From Clostridia bacterium (GTDB lineage: Bacteria; Bacillota; Clostridia; Oscillospirales; RGIG577), in NCBI GenBank assembly GCA_017405765.1, contig JAFQZS010000006.1, positions 1-46,936 of the forward strand: 46,936 nucleotides of DNA, given 5' to 3'. The position numbers and the translations under genes are program-made. Positions 1 to 7,180 of the stretch are shown here, one piece after another. The stretch's first letter is position 1, and each line of letters starts with the position of its first letter. The notes below the pieces were generated by a model. The model saw only the letters and a list, made by a program, of their open reading frames with translations, was not told the origin of the DNA and searched no databases.

Positions 1-9
1 CCGCCGCCC

Positions 10-38
10 TTGACATGCATTCCGTTCCCGCTTATACT
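10..38 (+). promoter_or_regulatory. Sigma-A-type promoter with no downstream protein gene
   Basis: TTGACA at 10-15 and TATACT at 33-38 are separated by exactly 17 bases. Transcription would start near 45 and run rightwards into a hairpin and then the terminator at 175-204. No plausible protein gene lies in that direction before the terminator, so the promoter suggests a short untranslated RNA. The match could be chance. Confidence 0.5.
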
Positions 39-44
39 GCAAGA

Positions 45-204
45 AAGGGAGGCCGGAATAATCCGCCCTCCCGCAATATATTATTTTTGCTCTGTTTTAC
101 ACCATGCTTCGGACTTTACACAAATTTTGGGACAGACCCCGGAACGCTGTTTATAGGTGAAAGCATAAAAATAGATGCGGGCAAATCAGCCCGCATTTAT
201 TTTT
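45..204 (+). ncRNA. Candidate small RNA, about 160 nt
   Basis: This stretch lies between a consensus-like promoter and a terminator. It begins with a hairpin in which 47-52 (GGGAGG) pairs with 67-72, continued inward by 54-56 pairing with 63-65 across one C-C mismatch. It ends with the terminator hairpin at 175-196 followed by TTATTTTT. I recognise no RNA family, and long-range pairing of the 6S RNA type is not evident. It may be simple intergenic sequence. Confidence 0.3.
165..204. terminator. Bidirectional terminator after desulfoferrodoxin gene
   Basis: ATGCGGGC (175-182) pairs with GCCCGCAT (189-196). On the plus strand TTATTTTT follows. On the minus strand TATTTTTAT follows, which suits termination of the desulfoferrodoxin transcript 37 bases after its stop codon. 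Confidence 0.75.
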
Positions 205-232
205 GCAATATCGTTTTTATAAACGCATATTT

Positions 233-616
233 TTAAAGGTCGGCCTTCCAAAGTCCGTGAAGGTTGCAGTAAGCAAAAACAGCCAAGGGCTTTTCGCCGT
301 TCAAAGCAAAGCTTGCGCAGGGTTTTGCTCCGGGATAAAGCTTTCTTCTTTGGCCGCCGTTTTCCGTCTGAACGTATACCCATTCTATAGAATGCTCCTC
401 GCTCATGGGGTGGTCCACACTACCCACGTTTACGGTGAGGACGTCGCCTTCAAGCTTCGCAACAGGCACGTGCTTTTCGCCGGCAGCCTCGGTAGTATTG
501 GGCACTACTTCGCTCATTTTTTCTCCGCAGCAGGTCATGGGCGCGCCGCTTGAAACGATCATTCCCGCAAAGTTGCCGCACTTCTTGCAGATAAAGAATT
601 TTTGCACTTTCGACAT
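233..616 (-). CDS. dfx: Desulfoferrodoxin (superoxide reductase)
   Basis: This 127-residue protein reduces superoxide to hydrogen peroxide in the cytoplasm without releasing oxygen, a typical defence of anaerobes. The N-terminal desulforedoxin-like rubredoxin site has Cys10, Cys13, Cys29 and Cys30. The catalytic iron site has His49, His69, His75, Cys117 and His120, with Glu47-Lys48 before His49 as is usual in the family. All ligands of a two-iron desulfoferrodoxin are therefore present. The start at 616 is chosen because AAGGGG lies just upstream on the minus strand; a longer in-frame ATG at 667 has no such site. The gene stands alone, divergent from the dehydrogenase at 811, with its own promoter and terminator. 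Confidence 0.96.
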   Translation of the reverse strand: MSKVQKFFICKKCGNFAGMIVSSGAPMTCCGEKMSEVVPNTTEAAGEKHVPVAKLEGDVLTVNVGSVDHPMSEEHSIEWVYVQTENGGQRRKLYPGAKPCASFALNGEKPLAVFAYCNLHGLWKADL

Positions 617-678
617 AATATTTTCCCCTTTCGACTTTAAAGCGGTTGTTTTCTTACAATACCTCATTGGTTTTTATA

Positions 679-708
679 ATTATATCATGCGGCGATATAT
701 GTTGGCAA
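679..708 (-). promoter_or_regulatory. Promoter for desulfoferrodoxin gene
   Basis: On the minus strand TTGCCA (708-703) and a perfect TATAAT (684-679) are 18 bases apart. This gives a 5' leader of roughly 55 bases before the start codon at 616. Confidence 0.55.
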
Positions 709-748
709 GCGTAAAAAACGCGGATAACGATGCGTTTTATGCGTTTTT

Positions 749-778
749 TTGTAAACTCGGTCGTATTTGTGATACAAT
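749..778 (+). promoter_or_regulatory. Promoter for hydroxyacid dehydrogenase gene
   Basis: TTGTAA (749-754) and TACAAT (773-778) are 18 bases apart, with an extended -10 TG at 770-771. The dehydrogenase start codon follows at 811, after AGGAGGG. Confidence 0.5.
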
Positions 779-810
779 ATCGTTTGTAAGCGGTAATAAA
801 GGAGGGCGTA

Positions 811-1677
811 ATGAAAAATATCGCATTTATAGGAACGGGCGTAATGGGCGGCCCCATGGCGATAAATCTTTTAAAGGCAGGTTATGGCGTAAGCGTATAC
901 ACCAGAACGAAAAGCAAAGCAAAAGAGGCTGTCGCGGCAGGAGCCGTATGGAGCGAGGATATAGCCTCGTGCGTTGGGGCGGCAGAGGCTGTCATAACGA
1001 TGGTAGGCTATCCAAAAGACGTTGAGGAGGTATATTTCGGAAAGAACGGCATACTTGAAAATGCAGCCAAGGGAGCTTATCTTATAGACATGACGACAAC
1101 AAGCCCGCATCTTTCGCGCCGCATATACGACGAAGCGCGAAAAAGGGGGCTACATGCGATAGACGCGCCCGTGTCGGGCGGCGACATAGGCGCAAAGAAC
1201 GCCGCACTGTCGATAATGGCCGGCGGAGATAAGGCCGATTTTGAGGCCTGCATGCCGATATTTAAGGCTTTGGGCAAGGCTGCGGTATATCAGGGATGCG
1301 CCGGAAGCGGACAGCATACGAAGATGGCAAATCAGATAGCGATAGCCGGAACGATAGCCGCCGTATGCGAGGCGATAACATACGCAAGATCGGCAGGCCT
1401 TTCGCCCGAGAACGTGCTTTCCTCAATAAGCGGCGGCGCGGCCGGCAGCTTTCAGATGACCAATATGGGGCCGAAAATGATCTCGGGCGATTTTGAGCCG
1501 GGCTTTTATATAAAGCACTTTATAAAGGACATGAAGATCGCCGTAAATGAATCGGAAGAAAACGGCGCCAAGCTTTATATACTTAAAAAAGTGCTGTCCA
1601 TGTACGAAGAGCTTTCTAAAGAGGGCATGAATGAGCTAGGTACTCAGGCATTGATAAAATATTATGAGAAAAGGTGA
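811..1677 (+). CDS. NAD(P)-dependent beta-hydroxyacid dehydrogenase (GarR/MmsB family)
   Basis: The 288-residue product belongs to the family of 3-hydroxyisobutyrate dehydrogenase and 2-hydroxy-3-oxopropionate reductase, which oxidise or reduce short beta-hydroxyacids. The Rossmann dinucleotide motif GTGVMGG is at residues 8-14, the substrate-binding signature DAPVSGG starts at residue 118, and the catalytic lysine is Lys171 within GSGQHTKMANQ. Length is normal for the family. A strong AGGAGGG site precedes the ATG. A thioesterase gene follows after only six bases, so the two are probably co-transcribed and may act on related acyl or hydroxyacid metabolites. The exact substrate cannot be told from sequence. 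Confidence 0.9.
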   Translation: MKNIAFIGTGVMGGPMAINLLKAGYGVSVYTRTKSKAKEAVAAGAVWSEDIASCVGAAEAVITMVGYPKDVEEVYFGKNGILENAAKGAYLIDMTTTSPHLSRRIYDEARKRGLHAIDAPVSGGDIGAKNAALSIMAGGDKADFEACMPIFKALGKAAVYQGCAGSGQHTKMANQIAIAGTIAAVCEAITYARSAGLSPENVLSSISGGAAGSFQMTNMGPKMISGDFEPGFYIKHFIKDMKIAVNESEENGAKLYILKKVLSMYEELSKEGMNELGTQALIKYYEKR

Positions 1678-1683
1678 GTTAAA

Positions 1684-2121
1684 ATGGATTTAGAGTATTT
1701 TGTAAAGTATTTCAATGAGCACGACGGTTTTTCAAAACATAACGGGCTTAAGCTTCTTAGGATGGAGCCCGGCTATGCGGAAGCTGAGTTTACCGTTTCC
1801 GATGAGAATTTAAACTTTATGGGCACTATACACGGCGGAGTGCTGTTCGGTCTTGTGGATATAGTAGCGGGCAGCTCGCTTGCCGCATACGGTAAGCACT
1901 GCGTTACTCTTTCCTCAAATATAACGTATGTGGCCGCAGCAAAAAGCGGGCGTGTCGTTGCAACTTCAAAAGAAGTGAGCCACACGCGCCGCACAGCTAC
2001 ATACGATATCGAGGTAAAGGACGAAAACGGCAGGACGCTGTGTAAGGCCGTTACTACTATGTATATACCGAACAAACCTATAGAATTTGATAAGGACGGC
2101 AACATGGTTGCCATAAATTGA
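1684..2121 (+). CDS. PaaI-family hotdog thioesterase
   Basis: This 145-residue single hotdog-domain protein should hydrolyse an acyl-CoA thioester in the cytoplasm. The motif MGTIHGGVLFGLVD (residues 46-59) contains the His50-Gly-Gly turn and Asp59 typical of PaaI/YbgC-like enzymes. The ribosome binding site AAAGGTGAG overlaps the stop codon of the preceding dehydrogenase gene, implying translational coupling. A second, divergent member of the same superfamily lies on the minus strand at 8957-9364. The acyl substrate is unknown; aromatic or hydroxyacyl-CoA are common for the family. Confidence 0.88.
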   Translation: MDLEYFVKYFNEHDGFSKHNGLKLLRMEPGYAEAEFTVSDENLNFMGTIHGGVLFGLVDIVAGSSLAAYGKHCVTLSSNITYVAAAKSGRVVATSKEVSHTRRTATYDIEVKDENGRTLCKAVTTMYIPNKPIEFDKDGNMVAIN

Positions 2122-2175
2122 CCGTATAACGCCTGCTTTTTTTCATAAGATAAGTCTTGAAAAGGAGCGTATGAC

Positions 2176-2718
2176 ATGGCTTATCTTACAGTCGTTTACG
2201 GAAACGATCCAAACGAGGGGATCTTTTCGGGGCTTTTAAGGCTTTTGGATGCTTTGGATCTCGGATATATCGCTTCGGATGCGCGCGGCGGGCTTTATCG
2301 CCGCGGGAAGGACGCAGATGTTTTTATCGCGGAAACATCGTGCAGGGAGGCGCTTTTTTCGGGAGGCGATATACTGATAGTTAAAAGAGACGTAAGAGCG
2401 CTTCCCAAAAGCAGCTTCGCATATGTTATACTGCCGGACGAACATACGCTTTTTATAAGCGCCGATACAGCAGGGCAAACGGTCATAAGCTGCGGCATAA
2501 ATCATAAAAGCAGCGTCACCGTATCTTCAAACGCAGGCGCAAAGCTATGTATGTTCATACAAAGAAAGTTTACGCGTCTTAACGGGGATGTGATCTGTCA
2601 GCAGGAACTGCCGATATTAAAAAAGGAAAGAACGGCGCAATATGATGCGATGGCGTCGGCGCTTGCATGTATGCTTCTCGGAGGCGAATACGAGGATTTT
2701 AAAGACGTAAGGATATAA
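2176..2718 (+). CDS. Conserved protein of unknown function
   Basis: The 180-residue product is not one I can name. The first two-thirds look like an alpha/beta domain: LTVVYGNDPNEG near the N-terminus and a hydrophobic strand DILIVKRD near residue 65. The stretch VISCGINHKSSVTVSSN (from about residue 103) resembles an unnamed clostridial family in which a strand ending in SCG or TCG precedes a Ser/Thr-rich segment. There is no signal peptide or clear membrane segment. AAAGGAG sits eight bases before the ATG at 2176; an ATG at 2171 is out of frame. A strong terminator follows immediately, so this is the last gene of the 811-2718 unit. Confidence 0.75.
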   Translation: MAYLTVVYGNDPNEGIFSGLLRLLDALDLGYIASDARGGLYRRGKDADVFIAETSCREALFSGGDILIVKRDVRALPKSSFAYVILPDEHTLFISADTAGQTVISCGINHKSSVTVSSNAGAKLCMFIQRKFTRLNGDVICQQELPILKKERTAQYDAMASALACMLLGGEYEDFKDVRI

Positions 2719-2763
2719 ACGAGCTCTTTTATGCGATTTAGTGCGGGAGAGCTCGTTTTTTTT
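2717..2763 (+). terminator. Rho-independent terminator overlapping a stop codon
   Basis: An 11-base stem pairs 2717-2727 with 2748-2758 (arms AAACGAGCTCT and AGAGCTCGTTT) and is followed by a run of T to 2763. It starts inside the TAA stop of the preceding gene. On the minus strand the hairpin is followed by TTTATAT, so it may also serve the YbaK gene. Confidence 0.85.
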
Positions 2764-2826
2764 AAAAGTCTTGCGGGTCTGAGGTCTTTATTTCGCCGCT
2801 CAAGCGACGCCGCAGATCCAAAGGAG

Positions 2827-3303
2827 TTATTTTTTTACAATAATGTCCGCGAAATCAAATTCTATTATCTTTTTAAGCGTGTCGGCGCTCATTTCCACCT
2901 GATATCCTATTTTGCCGGCACTGAAGGTTATAGTATCAAGTTCGCGAGCGCTTTCGTGGAGAGTCGTCTTGAAAATTTTTTTCATGCCTATGGGCGAGCA
3001 GCCTCCGTGTATGTATCCCGTAAGAGGAAGAAGCTCCTTTTGCTTTATCATCTCTATCGATTTTTCGCCGACGGCGGCTGCCGCGCGTTTCAGATCAAGC
3101 TCTTCCAAAACAGGTATCACAAAAACATAGTTTTTCTTCGATTTTCCCACCGTTACAAGCGTTTTAAACACCAGGGCCGGATCTTTGCCCATAGCCGCGG
3201 CCGCCTCGGCGCCGCTTGTCGCACCCGTATTTACATATGTATGCGGGATATATTGTACGCCCGCCTTGTCAAGTATTCTCATTACATTCGTTTTATATTC
3301 CAT
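2827..3303 (-). CDS. ybaK: Cys-tRNA(Pro)/Cys-tRNA(Cys) deacylase, YbaK/EbsC family
   Basis: The 158-residue protein belongs to the YbaK/ProX editing family, which hydrolyses cysteine wrongly attached to tRNA(Pro). The conserved lysine lies in VFKTLV, and the region TGYIHGGCSPIGMKK contains the usual glycine-rich GGCSPIG loop. Length matches the family (about 155-160). The start at 3303 is supported by CGGAGCG upstream; an in-frame ATG at 3354 lacks a site and would add a Lys-rich tail. The gene is divergent from sigK, with a 136-base gap between the two starts. Confidence 0.93.
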   Translation of the reverse strand: MEYKTNVMRILDKAGVQYIPHTYVNTGATSGAEAAAAMGKDPALVFKTLVTVGKSKKNYVFVIPVLEELDLKRAAAAVGEKSIEMIKQKELLPLTGYIHGGCSPIGMKKIFKTTLHESARELDTITFSAGKIGYQVEMSADTLKKIIEFDFADIIVKK

Positions 3304-3439
3304 AAATACGCTCCGTTTTTTCTTTATTATATAACTCGACGCATAAAAAAACAAATATTTTTAAAGACTTGTCGGACAGACAGTTTTTTAGGGGAAGCGC
3401 GCATATAAATGTAGCAATATTACGATATCGGAGGTATTT

Positions 3440-4132
3440 ATGCTGACTTTTCAGATGCTTATTTACGCGCTTTACAACGCATGGTGTCTTATTCTTTATG
3501 TTACGGGGCAGAATATTTTTTCCCGTCCGCTTTCCGCCGCTGACGAACGGGAGTGCTTTAAAGCGATGAAAGACGGAGATCCTTGCGCCCGCGAAAAGCT
3601 TATAGAGCACAATCTCAGGCTTGTGGCGCATATTGTAAAAAAATATAATGCGCGCCCGCAGGAAAGCGAGGACCTTATATCTATAGGCACTATAGGTCTT
3701 ATTAAGGCCGTTAATACTTTTGATGCGGATAAGGGATCGCGCTTTGCCACATACGCTTCGCGCTGCATAGACAATGAGATACTTATGCATTTAAGAAGCT
3801 CTAAGCGCCTGTCCTGCGAAGTTTCGCTTTATGAACCGATAGAGAGCGACTCCGACGGCAACGCGCTTGCGATAATGGACGTTTTAAAGACGGAGGATAC
3901 GGTATCGGACGAGGTAGCTTTAAAAATACAGACGGAACGCCTTCTCGAATGTATAAACAGCGTATTGAATACGCGCGAACGAAAGATAATAAAATCGCGT
4001 TACGGGCTTTACGGCATGCGGCCGCTTACGCAGATGGAGGCGGCAGATCGCCTTGGCATATCGCGAAGCTACGTTTCGCGCATAGAGAAAAAGGCTTTGG
4101 AAAAGTTAAGAGACGCGCTTAAAAGCAAGTGA
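3440..4132 (+). CDS. sigK: RNA polymerase sporulation sigma factor sigma-K precursor
   Basis: This 230-residue sigma-70 family factor directs late mother-cell transcription during sporulation. Region 2 is evident: HNLRLVAHIVKK from residue 58, DLISIGTIGLIKA from residue 78, and RFATYASRCIDNEILMHLR from residue 101. The C-terminal region 4 helix-turn-helix is LGISRSYVSRIEKKALEKL. An N-terminal hydrophobic stretch of roughly 22 residues resembles the pro-sequence of Bacillus pro-sigma-K, which is removed by the SpoIVFB protease. GGAGG lies seven bases before the ATG. The reading frame is unbroken, so no skin-type element interrupts it. Sigma-E is the closest alternative, but the short hydrophobic leader and the SRSYVSRIEK motif favour sigma-K. 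Confidence 0.92.
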   Translation: MLTFQMLIYALYNAWCLILYVTGQNIFSRPLSAADERECFKAMKDGDPCAREKLIEHNLRLVAHIVKKYNARPQESEDLISIGTIGLIKAVNTFDADKGSRFATYASRCIDNEILMHLRSSKRLSCEVSLYEPIESDSDGNALAIMDVLKTEDTVSDEVALKIQTERLLECINSVLNTRERKIIKSRYGLYGMRPLTQMEAADRLGISRSYVSRIEKKALEKLRDALKSK

Positions 4133-4143
4133 GAACAAAAACA

Positions 4144-4161
4144 TTGTTAAAGATATATCAA
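4144..4161. promoter_or_regulatory. Rex-like operator upstream of adhE
   Basis: TTGTTAA-n4-ATATCAA matches the known clostridial Rex consensus TTGTTAA-n4-TTAACAA at 12 of 14 fixed positions. Rex represses fermentation genes such as adhE when NADH is low. It lies about 30 bases upstream of the candidate -35 element. Confidence 0.5.
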
Positions 4162-4164
4162 TAT

Positions 4165-4182
4165 ATGCATATCGATATGCAT
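4165..4182. promoter_or_regulatory. Perfect 18-base palindrome upstream of adhE
   Basis: ATGCATATCGATATGCAT reads identically on both strands. It lies three bases after the Rex-like site and ten bases before the candidate -35, a position suitable for a dimeric regulator. No known operator was recognised. Confidence 0.4.
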
Positions 4183-4192
4183 TTTTGGTTTC

Positions 4193-4221
4193 TTCAAATC
4201 GGCAGAAGCACAGATTATACT
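4193..4221 (+). promoter_or_regulatory. Candidate adhE promoter
   Basis: TTCAAA (4193-4198) and TATACT (4216-4221) are 17 bases apart. The leader to the adhE start at 4327 would be about 100 bases. Confidence 0.4.
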
Positions 4222-4326
4222 GAAAATACAAAGGGAAGAGTATACACGGAGGCAAGGCAGCTTTATAAACGCAGTAATTTATAATAACTTTTCAACAAAG
4301 CAAATAAAGCAAAGGAGATGTGTCAA

Positions 4327-6954
4327 ATGTTAAAAGAAAGTTCGAGCCCCCGCGAGATGATCGACAGCATAGAAAAGCTTGACGCGGCTATTTTAAGAGT
4401 TAAGAACGCGCAAAAGATATTTTCGACATATTCGCAAAAAGACGTTGATAAAATATTCCTTGCGGCTGCAACTGCCGCAAACAAAGCGCGCATACCGCTT
4501 GCAAGGCTTGCTGCGGAAGAGACTAAGATGGGCGTAGTTGAGGACAAGGTGATAAAGAACCATTTTGCATCGGAATATATTTACAATGCGTACCGAAATG
4601 TAAAAACGTGCGGCACAGTAGAGGAGGACAAGACCTACGGCATTAAAAAGATTGCCGAGCCGGTGGGCGTTATAGCAGCCGTGATACCTACGACCAACCC
4701 CACATCTACGGCGATATTTAAGATACTCATAGCCTTGAAGACGCGAAACGCCATAATAATAAGCCCGCACCCCAAGGCAAGGCGCTGTACAGCCGAGACG
4801 GCGCGCCTTATGCTTGAAGCGGCGGTGGCGGCGGGCGCGCCCGAGGGCGTCATCGACTGGATAGACGTTCCGTCGGTGGAGCTTTCAAATATAGTTATGA
4901 AGTCTGCCGACGTCATTTTGGCAACGGGAGGTCCCGGCATGGTGAAGGCCGCATATTCGAGCGGCAAGCCAGCAATAGGCGTGGGCGCGGGCAATGTGCC
5001 GGCCGTAATAGACGACAGCGCAGATATAAAGCTTGCGGTGAACTCCGTTATACACTCGAAAACCTTTGACAACGGCATGATATGCGCATCCGAGCAGTCG
5101 GTTATAGTACTTCCCGCAGTTTATGAGGAGGTAAAGCGCGAATTTAAGAAAAGAGGCTGCCATATCCTTACTGAGGACGAGGCGGCGAAGGTAAGAAAAG
5201 CAATAATCGTAAACGGCGCCCTGAACGCAGGCATAGTAGGTAAAAGGGCGGCCGAAATCGCGGCCATGGCAGACGTAAAGGTGCCGGCCGAAACAAAGAT
5301 AATAATAGGCGAGGTCGACAGCGTTGAAATGAGCGAGGAGTTTGCCCGCGAAAAGCTCTCTCCGGTGCTTGCCATGTATAAGGCAAAGGATTTCGACGAT
5401 GCGATAAAAAAAGCCGAGCGCCTTGTCGAGGACGGCGGATACGGCCACACATCGGCAATATATATAAACGAGCAGGCAGAAAAGGAAAAGCTTGAAAAGT
5501 TCGAGGCTGCAATGAAGACGGGGCGTATAATCGTGAATACCCCGTCCTCTCAGGGAGCAATAGGCGACCTTTACAACTTTAAGCTTCTTCCGTCGCTTAC
5601 GCTGGGCTGCGGGTCATGGGGAGGAAACAGCGTATCGGACAACGTGGGAATAAAACAGCTGTTGAATATAAAGACGGTTGCAAAAAGGAGAGAGAACATG
5701 CTGTGGTTCAGAGCGCCCGAAAAGGTATATATAAAGAAAGGATGCATGCCCCAAGCCCTGGCGGAGCTTAGGGACGTGCTATGCAAAAAGAAGGTATTCA
5801 TAGTAACGGATAAGTTCTTATATGAGAACGGATATACGAAAGCTGTAGCCGACAAACTCGACGAAATGGGAATAAAGCATACGACGTTTTACGATGTTAT
5901 GCCTGATCCTACGCTTGCCTGCGCAAAGGAGGGCGCGCGTAAAATGGCCGCATTCGCCCCCGACACGATAATAGCGGTAGGCGGCGGCAGCGCGATGGAC
6001 GCGGCAAAAATAATGTGGGTGCTCTACGAGCATCCCGAGGCTGACTTTATGGATATGGCTATGCGTTTCGTCGATATAAGAAAGCGCATCTACACGTTTC
6101 CTAAAATGGGGCAAAAGGCGTACTTCATCGCAATACCGACGTCTGCGGGCACCGGCAGTGAGGTAACGCCGTTCGCAGTTATAACGGACGAGCAGACCGG
6201 CATAAAGTATCCCCTTGCCGACTACGAGCTTATGCCCAATATGGCCATAGTTGACGCGGATATGATGATGGATGCGCCAAAAGGACTTACGGCGGCGTCA
6301 GGCATAGACGCGGCAGTTCATGCTCTTGAGGCATATGCCGCAATGCTTGCGACGGATTATACCGACAATCTGGCGCTGGGCGCTTTAAAGCTTATATTTA
6401 AATATCTGCCGAGAGCTTACGAAAGCGGGCCCAATGACCCAAAGGCGCGCGAGAAGATGGCAAACGCCGCAAATATGGCCGGAATGGCGTTTGCAAATGC
6501 GTTCCTTGGCATATGCCACTCCATGGCGCATAAGCTGGGCGCGTTCCACCACCTGCCTCACGGCGTGGCAAACGCGCTGATGATAGACGAGGTAATGCGC
6601 TTTAACGCATCGGAATCACCGGTAAAGATGGGTACTTTTTCGCAGTATGACCATCCGCATACGCTTGCGCGCTACGCAGAGGTGGCAGATCACTTGGGCA
6701 TTTGGGGCAAGGACAATGAAGAAAAGCTTGAAAACCTTATAGAGGCTATTTGCGAGCTGAAAGAAAAGGTCGGCATAAAAAAGACGATAAAGGATTACGG
6801 CATAGACGAAAAGACCTTCCTTTCAAGCCTTGACGAAATGGTCGAGCAGGCCTTCGATGATCAGTGCACCGGAGCAAATCCGCGCTATCCGCTTATGAGC
6901 GAGATAAAACAGATGTATCTAAACGCTTACTACGGAACACATGTAAAAGTTTAA
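4327..6954 (+). CDS. adhE: Bifunctional acetaldehyde-CoA/alcohol dehydrogenase AdhE
   Basis: The 875-residue enzyme reduces acetyl-CoA to acetaldehyde and then to ethanol, consuming two NADH, and usually assembles into spirosomes. The N-terminal CoA-acylating aldehyde dehydrogenase half has its catalytic cysteine near residue 253 (GMICASEQS). A linker near residue 440 leads to the iron-dependent alcohol dehydrogenase half, with the NAD-binding GGGSAMDAAK and the iron-ligand segment CHSMAHKLGAFHHLPHG. Both halves look complete. An ATG at 4318 abuts AAAGGAG (4311-4317), so the ATG at 4327, nine bases downstream, is the likely start. It is monocistronic: candidate Rex site and promoter before, strong terminator after. 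Confidence 0.97.
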   Translation: MLKESSSPREMIDSIEKLDAAILRVKNAQKIFSTYSQKDVDKIFLAAATAANKARIPLARLAAEETKMGVVEDKVIKNHFASEYIYNAYRNVKTCGTVEEDKTYGIKKIAEPVGVIAAVIPTTNPTSTAIFKILIALKTRNAIIISPHPKARRCTAETARLMLEAAVAAGAPEGVIDWIDVPSVELSNIVMKSADVILATGGPGMVKAAYSSGKPAIGVGAGNVPAVIDDSADIKLAVNSVIHSKTFDNGMICASEQSVIVLPAVYEEVKREFKKRGCHILTEDEAAKVRKAIIVNGALNAGIVGKRAAEIAAMADVKVPAETKIIIGEVDSVEMSEEFAREKLSPVLAMYKAKDFDDAIKKAERLVEDGGYGHTSAIYINEQAEKEKLEKFEAAMKTGRIIVNTPSSQGAIGDLYNFKLLPSLTLGCGSWGGNSVSDNVGIKQLLNIKTVAKRRENMLWFRAPEKVYIKKGCMPQALAELRDVLCKKKVFIVTDKFLYENGYTKAVADKLDEMGIKHTTFYDVMPDPTLACAKEGARKMAAFAPDTIIAVGGGSAMDAAKIMWVLYEHPEADFMDMAMRFVDIRKRIYTFPKMGQKAYFIAIPTSAGTGSEVTPFAVITDEQTGIKYPLADYELMPNMAIVDADMMMDAPKGLTAASGIDAAVHALEAYAAMLATDYTDNLALGALKLIFKYLPRAYESGPNDPKAREKMANAANMAGMAFANAFLGICHSMAHKLGAFHHLPHGVANALMIDEVMRFNASESPVKMGTFSQYDHPHTLARYAEVADHLGIWGKDNEEKLENLIEAICELKEKVGIKKTIKDYGIDEKTFLSSLDEMVEQAFDDQCTGANPRYPLMSEIKQMYLNAYYGTHVKV

Positions 6955-6971
6955 AACGGTTTAAAAATGAC

Positions 6972-7009
6972 AAAAGTCCTCCCGCGCGTTCGCGCGCGGG
7001 AGGACTTTT
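6972..7009 (+). terminator. Strong rho-independent terminator after adhE
   Basis: A 17-base perfect stem (6972-6988 with 6993-7009) is closed by a TTCG tetraloop. The 3' arm ends in ACTTTT. Confidence 0.9.
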
Positions 7010-7040
7010 CGCCAAAAAACGATTTTTTTAAAATTTCCTC

Positions 7041-7069
7041 TTGTAATATTAAGATCCATGTGATAAAAT
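7041..7069 (+). promoter_or_regulatory. Promoter for rpsB-tsf
   Basis: TTGTAA (7041-7046) and TAAAAT (7064-7069) are 17 bases apart, with an extended -10 TG at 7061-7062. Transcription would begin near 7076. Confidence 0.55.
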
Positions 7070-7075
7070 GCTCTG

Positions 7076-7180
7076 GTGGTATTGTTAGGCAAGCCATGCC
7101 AAATACACACACCGCGTATGCCTTTGGTGACAGGGTAAATCTTACTGCGCGGTGGCGGTTTAACCGAAGGAGGAAAAATA
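7076..7180 (+). promoter_or_regulatory. Structured leader of rpsB-tsf mRNA
   Basis: About 105 bases lie between the predicted start of transcription and rpsB. ACCGCG (7111-7116) can pair with CGCGGT (7148-7153), and CGGT/ACCG (7156-7159 with 7163-7166) forms a small hairpin ending just before the AAGGAGG site. AGGCA (7087-7091) can also pair with TGCCT (7119-7123). Autogenous control by S2 is known in some bacteria, but I do not recognise a known leader family here. Confidence 0.35.

Noticed and set aside
127..140. TGGGACAGACCCC-like segment as the end of a RAYT or REP element
   Set aside because: The resemblance is from memory only, there is a single copy, and no transposase or second repeat is near.
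1..232. Protein gene at the left edge
   Set aside because: The only plus-strand frame (15-236) has no ribosome binding site, low-complexity character and no similarity; the stretch is treated as intergenic with a possible small RNA.
3395..3439. Sigma-E or sigma-K type promoter before sigK (CATATAAA near 3400)
   Set aside because: Only a partial -10 match is present and no matching -35 could be placed with confidence.
6989..6992. Hairpin after adhE as a possible inverted-repeat scar of a mobile element
   Set aside because: The 17-base stem with TTCG loop and T-rich end is a standard terminator.
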